DNA from: CAILZL01 sp050181835
GTDB taxonomy: Bacteria; Pseudomonadota; Gammaproteobacteria; Steroidobacterales; Steroidobacteraceae
Direction: 5' to 3'
Assembly (NCBI GenBank): GCA_050181835.1
Contig: JBFXCU010000009.1
Coordinates: 32,411 to 96,410 of the forward strand
DNA length: 64,000 bases
Numbering within the stretch: position 1 is the first letter of the stretch; every line of letters starts with the position of its first letter. Under the pieces are notes generated by a model that ran no database searches, had not been told where the DNA came from, and was given only the letters and a program-made list of their open reading frames with translations. Shown here one piece after another: positions 51,909-59,055 of the stretch. A program made the translations under genes and the position numbers.

Positions 51909-52809
51909 CGACCAATTGAGCGCGTGGTAGCAACTCGCCTATGGTTGCACCCATGCGTAGCGTTGCGCCTGCCTGCATATTGCTGTTCCAGCGCATACAG
52001 CCTGATTCAAATAGCAGCACAACAGTGGAGCCCATATTGAAACGACCGGCTTCGTCGCCTTTATTCAATGCGAGACCGTGACCCGGTGTAATCCGGATCG
52101 CGTTACCACGACGGCGTGGCACGGGGTTGATTTCTCCAGCCCACACGGTTTCGATACTGCCGACAAATAATGCGCCGACAAACACCATGGCAAATTGACT
52201 GTTGTCGCTAGCAAAGTTACAGATGACGCGTTCATTGCGTGCAAACAAGCCGGGCACGCTGCGTGCGGTGGCGGCATTGACACTGAATAGTTCGCCCGGC
52301 ACATACAGTGTGTCATGCACTGTGCCCGCTAGAGGCATGTGCATGCGGTGATAGTTGTATGGTGCCAGATAAATACAAGCAAACTCGCCACCTTGATAAC
52401 GCTGTGCTAGTTGCGTATCACCGCCCAGTAACGCCAGCAATGAATAATGATGGCCTTTGGCTTGTACTAGTTGATCGCCATCGATGTTGCCGCATTGACT
52501 GACGGTGCCATCAACCGGGCTGACAATGGCTGTTGCTGTATGGTCTATGGGTCGTGCCGCTGGCTTTAACGCACGAGTAAAGAACGCATTAAAGCTTTCA
52601 TAAGCGAGTGGATTGCTCTGCACCGCTTCGCTCATGTCCACGCGGTAATGACGTAAAAAGTTATTGATGCTGAGATCGCGTAACCAAGGTCGGCGTTGCC
52701 GCATCAATGCATACATGGCGCGCGACAGTAGCTGTTTGGGCGCCATGCTTTGCAACGCCGCAAACAACTGGTCACCGAAACTGACGACGTCTGTGGCGTT
52801 ACGGTTCAT
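51895..52809 (-). CDS. psd: Phosphatidylserine decarboxylase proenzyme
   Basis: Psd makes phosphatidylethanolamine, the main membrane phospholipid, from phosphatidylserine. It is a 304-residue proenzyme that cleaves itself to create a pyruvoyl group at a Gly-Ser bond; here the site is G260-S261 in FNMGSTVVLLF (LGST in most relatives). SPVDGTVS and YNYHRMHMP are further family motifs. It sits in the order sco1-psd-epmA with a 4-bp ATGA overlap upstream and a 14-bp overlap downstream. psd next to epmA is common in gammaproteobacteria. Confidence 0.96.
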   Translation of the reverse strand: MNRNATDVVSFGDQLFAALQSMAPKQLLSRAMYALMRQRRPWLRDLSINNFLRHYRVDMSEAVQSNPLAYESFNAFFTRALKPAARPIDHTATAIVSPVDGTVSQCGNIDGDQLVQAKGHHYSLLALLGGDTQLAQRYQGGEFACIYLAPYNYHRMHMPLAGTVHDTLYVPGELFSVNAATARSVPGLFARNERVICNFASDNSQFAMVFVGALFVGSIETVWAGEINPVPRRRGNAIRITPGHGLALNKGDEAGRFNMGSTVVLLFESGCMRWNSNMQAGATLRMGATIGELLPRAQLVDVDA

Positions 52810-53435
52810 GGGGTTGGCCGCTGTACTACTTTGCGTACATCGTCCACCAAGGCTTGCGCCGCGTGCGGCGGTGAAAAAACAGCCGCCATGCGTGCCTGTG
52901 GATCAAGCAGGAACACAACAGCAGAATGATCGACGCTGTAGTTGCCATTATCCTGATTGTGAATCGCTACGGGCACACCCATGGTCTTGGTAAGCAGATC
53001 AATTTGTGTCTGTTCGCCGGTCAGTCCGACAAAGGCGGGATTGAAGAAGCTGACATAGTTGTTCATCTGCTGCGGCGTGTCGCGCTTGGGATCAACCGAG
53101 ACAAAGACAAACTGCGGTCGCTGGGTGGTGGGTAGATCCACCAGAGCTTTGTCCACTTGTGCCAGGGTGCTGAGAGTGGTGGGGCACACATCCGGGCAAT
53201 TGGTAAAGCCAAAGAACACCACGCTCCAGTGTCCCGCCAGCTGGGTACGCGTGTAGGCTTGGCCATGATTATCTACTAGCTGGAACTCAGGCAATTCCTT
53301 GGTGGATGGCAGTAGCGTGCCGCTGCTTAGTTCGATGACGGCTGGCGCACGATGCATGAATTGAGCTGTGAATGCGCCGACGGCGATCGCTACAATGGCG
53401 ATTCCGGCTAACAGTAGCGGACGTGAGTTGGGCAT
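52806..53435 (-). CDS. SCO1/SenC-type copper chaperone
   Basis: This is a 209-residue thioredoxin-fold protein from the ATG at 53435, with one N-terminal membrane anchor (about 7-24). The copper ligands are C80 and C84 in NCPDVCP and the distal H170 in VDHSAV. SCO proteins deliver copper to the CuA centre of cytochrome c oxidase or maintain its thiols. It is tethered facing the periplasm. It overlaps psd by four bases. Oxidase subunit genes are not in the window. A long upstream extension of the frame overlaps prmB and is rejected. Confidence 0.92.
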   Translation of the reverse strand: MPNSRPLLLAGIAIVAIAVGAFTAQFMHRAPAVIELSSGTLLPSTKELPEFQLVDNHGQAYTRTQLAGHWSVVFFGFTNCPDVCPTTLSTLAQVDKALVDLPTTQRPQFVFVSVDPKRDTPQQMNNYVSFFNPAFVGLTGEQTQIDLLTKTMGVPVAIHNQDNGNYSVDHSAVVFLLDPQARMAAVFSPPHAAQALVDDVRKVVQRPTP

Positions 53436-53519
53436 GTACAGATCTGGCGATGCAAAACGGGCGTTGATTATGACATGGGTGGCCGCACTTGCCTCCATCG
53501 TTGCCCACCAAGAGGGTTC

Positions 53520-54425
53520 ATGGGTTCCACAGTTGAAGCAATGATTATCGAGCTGGGGCAGCAATTGGCTGAGGCCGAGCTGTGTTATGGGCATGGTAGC
53601 GATAATCCGCAGGATGAGGCTGCCGAGCTGGTGTTGTTCGCTGCCGGTTTGCGTCACGAGCAAGCGCCAACCTGCTATGCGCAGGAGCTGGACTCTGCTG
53701 CAATCGACAAGGCGCGGGCACTGGTCGAGCGGCGCATTACCGAACGCCTACCCGCGGCGTATCTCACCCAGCGTATGTGGTTTGCCGGTTATGAGTTCTA
53801 TGTGGACGAGCGGGTGCTGGTGCCGCGTTCGCCCATTGCCGAGTTGATCCATGCACGCTTTCGTCCGTGGTTGAAGCCTGCCCAGGTCAAGCACGTGCTC
53901 GATATTGGGACTGGTTCGGGGTGTATCGCCATTGCCTGTGCGTTGGCCTTTGCCGAGGCGCAAGTGGATGCCGCTGATATTTCGCTTGATGCGCTAGTGG
54001 TAACGCGCATGAACATTGAGCGCCATCAAGTTCAGGCGCGCTTGCGCGCGGTGCAGTCGGATGTGTTCAGCGGCTTAGAAGGTGAGCGTTACGATTTGAT
54101 CGTATCGAACCCACCCTATGTCAGTCATGCCGAAATGGATGAGCTGCCTGCGGAGTATTTACAGGAACCAGAACTTGGCTTGCGTGCTGGCGTGGATGGC
54201 TTGGACATCGCGCGCCGCATCCTAGCCGAAGCCGAGGCGCACCTCACCCCCAATGGAGTGCTGGTGGTAGAAGTAGGCGATAGTGAATACACGCTGGCAG
54301 AGACTTATCCGACCGTACCGTTTATGTGGCTGGAGTTTGAACATGGCGGCGGCGGGGTGTTTTTGCTTACCGCTGCGCAGCTGGCCGAGTATCGCACCGC
54401 TCTGGCTGCGGGAGTGGGTGGTTAG
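53520..54425 (+). CDS. prmB: Ribosomal protein L3 N5-glutamine methyltransferase
   Basis: PrmB methylates a glutamine of ribosomal protein L3 with S-adenosylmethionine. The protein has about 301 residues from the ATG at 53520; an ATG at 53541 is also possible because the AGAGGG at 53511 is close to the first. SAM-binding LDIGTGSGCIAIACAL and the substrate motif SNPPYVS are typical, and VPRSPIAELI distinguishes PrmB from PrmC. It precedes aroC by 57 bp; prmB-aroC is a recurrent pair. Confidence 0.94.
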   Translation: MGSTVEAMIIELGQQLAEAELCYGHGSDNPQDEAAELVLFAAGLRHEQAPTCYAQELDSAAIDKARALVERRITERLPAAYLTQRMWFAGYEFYVDERVLVPRSPIAELIHARFRPWLKPAQVKHVLDIGTGSGCIAIACALAFAEAQVDAADISLDALVVTRMNIERHQVQARLRAVQSDVFSGLEGERYDLIVSNPPYVSHAEMDELPAEYLQEPELGLRAGVDGLDIARRILAEAEAHLTPNGVLVVEVGDSEYTLAETYPTVPFMWLEFEHGGGGVFLLTAAQLAEYRTALAAGVGG

Positions 54426-54482
54426 TCGGTACAATGCACTACAACGGATTTTCCATTTCTTAAATAGTTTCGCGAGACTTTC

Positions 54483-55574
54483 ATGTCCGGCAATACCTTC
54501 GGCAAATTATTCACTGTCACTTCCTTTGGCGAAAGCCATGGGCCGGGGCTAGGTTGCATTATTGATGGTTGCCCACCGGGGCTTGCTATCAACGAAGAAG
54601 ATATCCAGGCCGATGTGGAACGCCGCCGTACTGGCACTTCACGCTACACCAGTCAGCGCAAGGAGCCCGATACCGTGCGCATCATGTCCGGTGTGTTTGA
54701 AGGCAAGACCACCGGTTCGCCAATAGGGTTGATTGTCGAGAATACCGATCAACGTTCGCGTGACTACGACAAGATCAAGGATCGCTTTCGTCCCGGTCAT
54801 GCGGATTACACCTATCAACAGAAATATGGCTTTCGCGATTATCGTGGTGGCGGTCGTTCGTCAGCACGTGAAACGGTGATGCGGGTTGCTGCCGGTGCCA
54901 TTGCACGCAAGTATTTGCATGAACGATACGGCGTGCAGATACGCGGCTATCTGGCGCAGCTGGGGCCGATCAAACTCGATGCGCCACAAATCGACTTTGC
55001 TTACGACAATCCGTTTTTTTGCGCTGATCCAGCACGCATACCAGAGTTAGAGCAATACATGATTGACCTGCGTCGCGAAGAAGACTCCATCGGCGCGCGT
55101 GTCAATGTACTTGCTACCGGCCTGCCACCCGGTTGGGGCGAGCCGGTGTTTGATCGTCTCGACGCCGACATTGCCCATGCCATGATGAGCATCAATGCCG
55201 TCAAGGCAGTGGAGCTGGGTGCGGGCTTTGCCAGCGTTGAGCAAAAAGGTAGTGAGCATCGCGATGCGATGACGCCCACCGGCTTTCTATCTAATAACGC
55301 TGGAGGTGTGCTTGGTGGTATTTCATCGGGACAAGATATTCTGGTGAGCATGGCATTGAAGCCCACCTCCAGCATCAGCTTGCCCTGCGACACCATTGAT
55401 GTTGATGGCAAAGTAGTTGAAGTAGTAACTACGGGACGTCACGACCCCTGTGTTGGCCTGCGTGCCACTCCCATTGCTGAGGCCATGCTGGCGCTGGTTT
55501 TGATGGATCATGCGCTACGCCATCGTGCGCAGAATGCGGATGTGGTTTCCAAGACGCCGGTGATTACTAGCTAG
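54483..55574 (+). CDS. aroC: Chorismate synthase
   Basis: AroC removes phosphate from EPSP to form chorismate, the last shared step of aromatic amino-acid and folate synthesis, and needs reduced FMN. The protein has 363 residues. Family motifs are FGESHGPGLGCIIDG near the N-terminus, GGGRSSARETVMRVAAGA in the middle, and GRHDPCVGLRA towards the C-terminus. It is likely co-transcribed with prmB. Confidence 0.98.
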   Translation: MSGNTFGKLFTVTSFGESHGPGLGCIIDGCPPGLAINEEDIQADVERRRTGTSRYTSQRKEPDTVRIMSGVFEGKTTGSPIGLIVENTDQRSRDYDKIKDRFRPGHADYTYQQKYGFRDYRGGGRSSARETVMRVAAGAIARKYLHERYGVQIRGYLAQLGPIKLDAPQIDFAYDNPFFCADPARIPELEQYMIDLRREEDSIGARVNVLATGLPPGWGEPVFDRLDADIAHAMMSINAVKAVELGAGFASVEQKGSEHRDAMTPTGFLSNNAGGVLGGISSGQDILVSMALKPTSSISLPCDTIDVDGKVVEVVTTGRHDPCVGLRATPIAEAMLALVLMDHALRHRAQNADVVSKTPVITS

Positions 55575-55797
55575 TTCCGATTCCGGTGCTATCTAACATT
55601 ACTGGATTTATCTGACTAAATCGCGATAAAAAAGTACATTAGTGCTTCCCAATTCAGACATCGGGGATTATTTTGCATCTTAAAGATGCAATACAGAACC
55701 TTGGTGAAATTAAGGTAACTGCTCTTGCCCAACAGATAGCGAATGATATGGATATAAATTGGGCAACTGGCGCATGTTTTGTATTCAAAGTAGTGCA
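55575..55797. other. Gap after aroC
   Basis: Together with the repeat at 55798-55870 this is a 320-bp stretch between aroC and the CPXCG gene. It is A/T rich. One open frame on the minus strand (55616-55822) has no ribosome-binding site, runs into the repeat and reads as unlikely protein. I see no gene here. Confidence 0.5.
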
Positions 55798-55870
55798 GTA
55801 GGCTGGGATGAAATCCCAGCATCTTAATTATCTAATTCTGGGTTTACGCTGCGCTCCAACACCAGCCTAC
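55798..55870 (+). repeat. Hybrid pair of GTAG-type REPs downstream of aroC
   Basis: The left unit at 55798 is identical over its first 23 bp to the unit at 46222. The right unit, in inverse orientation and ending with CTAC at 55870, begins alike (GTAGGCTGG) but has a different hairpin body (TTGGAGCGCAGCG then AAACCCAG). So two REP subtypes are paired in one element. Confidence 0.7.
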
Positions 55871-55895
55871 TTATTACAGCAGCAACTGTGATGTT

Positions 55896-56195
55896 TCAAT
55901 CAAGCCGCTGCGGTTCCACTTCCATTAACTCTCCTTCCGCATTCACTGTTACGCATAACTCAATCGGTTGGCAGCACACTTGGCAGTCTTCAATGTACGT
56001 GCTCGACCCGCCGCTTAGATCAAGCGGTGTGCCGTAACTTTCGCCGCAGTACGGACAGGCGATGGAGACAAAGTCAGTAGGTTCGTTACCAGATTGCAAC
56101 TGGGTGTCTGGCTCAAACACCGGTTCCAGCCCATACAGCTTGTCTATCAATTGCTGATCAGGCTGTTGGCGATCCGATTTCGACTTTTGTTTCAT
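55896..56195 (-). CDS. CPXCG-motif cysteine-rich protein
   Basis: This is a 99-residue protein from the ATG at 56195 (an ATG at 56219 would add 8 residues). The second half is the small zinc-ribbon-like family named for CPYCG (C47/C50), followed by IEDCQVCCQPIEL with C71, C74 and C75. The first half is polar and probably disordered. The function of the family is unknown; a zinc- or redox-binding role is likely. It is divergent from the SDR gene with 38 bp between the starts. Confidence 0.9.
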   Translation of the reverse strand: MKQKSKSDRQQPDQQLIDKLYGLEPVFEPDTQLQSGNEPTDFVSIACPYCGESYGTPLDLSGGSSTYIEDCQVCCQPIELCVTVNAEGELMEVEPQRLD

Positions 56196-56233
56196 GCACG
56201 AACGGTAGCAGACATTCAACTAGACTAGCGACC

Positions 56234-57046
56234 ATGAGCAGGTTTGACGACAAGACTGTATTGATAACTGGCGCGTCGGCGGGACTGGGTGCCGCTTTGG
56301 CACAGGCTTTTGCGCATGAAGGAGCCAGCCTGGTGTTGCTGGCACGGCGACTGGAGCGACTTGAAGTGCTTGCCACATCGCTACGGATGCAAGGCTGTGT
56401 TGTTCAGGTGTTTCGCTGCGATGTCGCACAGCCATCCGAATGGGAAGCGGTGCTGGCCGAGCTTGCTCGCACTGCTACTTGCGTTGATGTAGCGGTGGCT
56501 AATGTGGGCTTTGGTGTAGTAGGGAACATTCAACAGCTCGACATTGAAGACTATCGACGCCAGTTTGAAACCAATGTGTTTGGTGTGCTGCAAACATTTT
56601 ACGCGTTGCAGGGAAAATGGCTATCTAGCAAAGGTAGCTTGGTAGTAATCGGCAGTATTGCCGGTTACGTGGCACAACCAGGCGGCTCGGCGTATGTGAT
56701 GAGCAAGTTTGCGTTGCGAGCCCTGTGTGATTCGATACGCGCTGATCTGGCAAAGACAGGTATTAGCGTCACGCTGATTACGGCGGGGCTACTCGAAACA
56801 GATTTTCGGCGCGTCGATAATCAAAATTACTTTCATGCCGATAAAAATGATCCATTTCCGCAATGGCTGTCTTTATCTGCGGAGAGTGCAGCTCGTCAGA
56901 TTGTGCTGGCTACGCCGCAGGCAGGGCGAGCGAATCATTACCGTGCATGGCAAAGTCATTGTGTTGTTGCAACGACATTGTCCGTGGCTGATCCGGTTCC
57001 TGTTCAAGTTTGGCGGCGCGGCGCGCCAGCAGGTATAGAAGACTAA
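56234..57046 (+). CDS. Short-chain dehydrogenase/reductase with probable C-terminal frameshift
   Basis: This is a 270-residue frame as it stands. The Rossmann motif TGASAGLG is at 13-20; VGSIAG-type serine (VVIGSIAG) and YVMSK give the catalytic Ser-Tyr-Lys. Up to about residue 230 (AARQIVLATPQ) it reads as a normal SDR, but the last 40 residues do not. In the next frame, from about 56925 to the stop at 57036-57038, the DNA encodes GERIITVHGKVIVLLQRH and then PWLIRFLFKFGG, which is what the C-terminus of this SDR group looks like. One extra base near 56915-56935, in the genome or the assembly, would explain both. The reaction and substrate are unknown. Confidence 0.8.
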   Translation: MSRFDDKTVLITGASAGLGAALAQAFAHEGASLVLLARRLERLEVLATSLRMQGCVVQVFRCDVAQPSEWEAVLAELARTATCVDVAVANVGFGVVGNIQQLDIEDYRRQFETNVFGVLQTFYALQGKWLSSKGSLVVIGSIAGYVAQPGGSAYVMSKFALRALCDSIRADLAKTGISVTLITAGLLETDFRRVDNQNYFHADKNDPFPQWLSLSAESAARQIVLATPQAGRANHYRAWQSHCVVATTLSVADPVPVQVWRRGAPAGIED

Positions 57047-57098
57047 GCGCTGACTAAGCTTTCATACGCTTCAGTTAAGCTCACCGCCAGATCGGTTG

Positions 57099-57950
57099 CT
57101 ACAGCTCGGTTACCCACACGCCGACGTGCAGGCTGGCGCCGGGTGGGCCGAAGAATGAACCGGATACTGGTGGTACTGATTGCGGTAAGCGCGCCATCGC
57201 AACAGGAATGTGTTTGTGGCTAGCCATCTCACCAATCGTCGGATCAAAGCCCTTCCAGCCGGCACCCGGTAGATACACTTCTGCCCACGCGTGAGTTGCG
57301 CCGAAGTCATATCCGGAGTTAGGTGCATATAGGTAACCGCTGACAAAGCGTGCAGCGAGACCAAGGTAACGCACTGCTTCCATAAACAAGTTAGCAAAGT
57401 CGCGGCAGGAACCGCTATTGAGAGCCAGTGTTTCGGCAGCAGTTTGTACGCCGGGCTCTTCACGCATCTGATAGGTGAGGGTTTCATTGATGCCAACGCA
57501 TAATCGTTGCAGTAGCACATAGGTTTGCACGGCTTCACCGGGTTGCCAGAATTTTTCTACCCAAGCACGTAATTCATTTCTATCGTCAGCGGCTTGCTCT
57601 AGCAGATAGGGCTGCAATATGGGGCTGGCATCGGCGGCGTATTCAAACGGGTAATTCACCGCGTAATCGGCCACCATAAAGTCGAGCGGTGCTGTGTCAT
57701 AGTGCTGCACGATAACTTCACTCAATATAGCCAGTTGGGTAGCAGGAGTATCGAAACTGGCGATAGCGACTGAGTTATCGTAGGCATCACGCAGCCAGCG
57801 TAAGGTGGCGGTGGGCGATATTTCCAGCGAGGATGATTCAACTCTTAACTGGTGTCCTTCGCGCGGGTGCAGGAGTAAGCGATGTGGTTCAAGTTGCACC
57901 GTGCCCGAAAAATTATAGTAGGTTCGATGGATTATTTTTAAGCGTCGCAT
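57099..57950 (-). CDS. Transglutaminase-like cysteine protease family protein
   Basis: This is a 283-residue protein. The N-terminal bacterial transglutaminase-like domain (RRLKIIHRTYYNFSGTVQLEPHRLLLHPR, in part YYNFSGTVQLEPHRLLL) precedes the core with the Cys-His-Asp triad: C182 (NSGSCRDFA), H220 (ATHAWAEVY) and D236 (GFDPT). No signal peptide is seen. Such proteins often sit with alpha-E and circularly permuted ATP-grasp genes in a peptide-tagging cluster, but neither is present here. It may act as an amidase or protease. Confidence 0.9.
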   Translation of the reverse strand: MRRLKIIHRTYYNFSGTVQLEPHRLLLHPREGHQLRVESSSLEISPTATLRWLRDAYDNSVAIASFDTPATQLAILSEVIVQHYDTAPLDFMVADYAVNYPFEYAADASPILQPYLLEQAADDRNELRAWVEKFWQPGEAVQTYVLLQRLCVGINETLTYQMREEPGVQTAAETLALNSGSCRDFANLFMEAVRYLGLAARFVSGYLYAPNSGYDFGATHAWAEVYLPGAGWKGFDPTIGEMASHKHIPVAMARLPQSVPPVSGSFFGPPGASLHVGVWVTEL

Positions 57951-57968
57951 AACACCGTAGTCTTCAGA

Positions 57969-58088
57969 TCACGGATTCTGGATGAAGGAACGTTCGGTCT
58001 TTTTTGTTTTCTTTGCGGCGCGTTTTTCTTCAAGTGTTTTAGCAGGTTTTTTCTTTTCCTGCTTTTTCTGATTCATTCCCTTGCTCAT
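57969..58088 (-). CDS. Very small lysine-rich protein
   Basis: This is a 39-residue frame starting MSKGMNQKKQEKKK and ending RSFIQNP, with GGAG 7 bp upstream. Almost half of the residues are Lys, Arg or Glu. I recall similar short Lys-rich proteins in pseudomonads and relatives, but cannot name a function; nucleic-acid binding is a guess. It ends 18 bp before the transglutaminase ATG, so the two may be one operon. Confidence 0.65.
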   Translation of the reverse strand: MSKGMNQKKQEKKKPAKTLEEKRAAKKTKKTERSFIQNP

Positions 58089-58131
58089 AGCTTTACTCCA
58101 AAGATCAGGACGGATGGATGAAAATGTTAAT

Positions 58132-58275
58132 TTATTGTCGCAACGCACGTGCCTTGTTGCGCAATTTCAGCAATTCTGCTTGCAGGGCTGCGTTGTGTTG
58201 CTTGGTTCGCGATAATTGCCACCACAAGCCAAGGCTGGTGCAAACGAGCAAAATGACGATTAGTGCAAGCGACAT
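58132..58275 (-). CDS. Very small single-helix membrane protein
   Basis: This is a 47-residue frame: one hydrophobic helix (SLALIVILLVCTSLGLWW) followed by a short coiled coil (AALQAELLKLRNKARALRQ). AGGA lies 8 bp before the ATG. The single-helix-plus-heptads layout is like FtsB- or phage-shock-type small proteins, but I do not recognise it. It lies 43 bp upstream of the lysine-rich small gene on the same strand. Confidence 0.5.
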   Translation of the reverse strand: MSLALIVILLVCTSLGLWWQLSRTKQHNAALQAELLKLRNKARALRQ

Positions 58276-58366
58276 GAAATATGTCCTGATGAGACGCGTG
58301 GGCAAAAAACTGGATTACGGACTTATTGACTGCAAGTTTGGTGGCCTATTCGGCTGTACTCCACGC

Positions 58367-58624
58367 TTACTTCTGTGCAGGCTTGGTTCGCGGACGACTT
58401 TTGCCAGTTAGTCGCTCATTAAGGCGTTCAACCATGTCGCGCACCACCTGATCCACTTCTGATTTATTACCGGAGTGTAGACCAGTAATCAGGTTTTCAC
58501 CTTGAGCGATGACGTAGCGGAACCACGTGCCTTCGCTACCTTGTGGTGTCGTAGTAGGATCGAGCGATTTCAGTCGATATTGAACGTCTTGCTTCAATTC
58601 AGTCAATACGGGTGCATTTGTCAT
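58367..58624 (-). CDS. Small hypothetical protein
   Basis: This is an 85-residue soluble protein from the ATG at 58624; AAGGAG lies just before an alternative ATG at 58636. It has a helical middle (SGNKSEVDQVVRDMVERLNERL) and a basic, proline-rich tail (TGKSRPRTKPAQK). The central QGSEGTWFRYVIAQGENLITGL contains a Trp-Phe-Arg-Tyr cluster. No family is recognised. It is the most upstream of three small same-strand genes that lead to the transglutaminase. Confidence 0.6.
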   Translation of the reverse strand: MTNAPVLTELKQDVQYRLKSLDPTTTPQGSEGTWFRYVIAQGENLITGLHSGNKSEVDQVVRDMVERLNERLTGKSRPRTKPAQK

Positions 58625-58636
58625 GCCCGCCACCAT

Positions 58637-59055
58637 ACTCCTTCGTGGCGGTTAATATCGGGCTATTGTGTGCGTTCGAGCCTAAAATCTGGTGTGTGGC
58701 GCGCTTTTTGCTACCCGATCATCGCCGCCATCGTCATCAGCTAGGGCGTGAGGTAAATTTTTGGCTAGGGGTAAGCGGGCATTGGCCCGAAATGCCCGCA
58801 GGCCGCCAAATGAACCGATTTTGGAAGAAGGTTTTGCTTCGCTCTGGTTTGGTCTGCAACACGGTCGTGTGATCAATCGCGGCAGTCTGCAACTTCGCCT
58901 TGGTGCGCACCGGAATCTTGCTGCGGATCAAGTGGTTGAGAACGGCGCTCAATGGAATATTCGCTTTAATCGCTGTCCCTCGCCAAGCATTCGCAGCGCG
59001 TGACAGGACAGCGCCGAACCCCAGCAGATTATACCCGGTATCAACAGGTCGCGCG
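58637..59055. other. Gap without a recognisable gene
   Basis: This is a 419-bp stretch between the small gene at 58367 and the end of the Mo-hydroxylase gene. Frames of 60-121 codons exist on both strands (for example 58761-59003 plus and 58737-59102 minus), but none has a ribosome-binding site or a recognisable motif. It could be decayed coding sequence; I cannot identify the source. Confidence 0.4.

Noticed and set aside
55616..55822. A 68-codon minus-strand frame after aroC
   Set aside because: It has no ribosome-binding site, overlaps the REP element and reads as A/T-rich noise.
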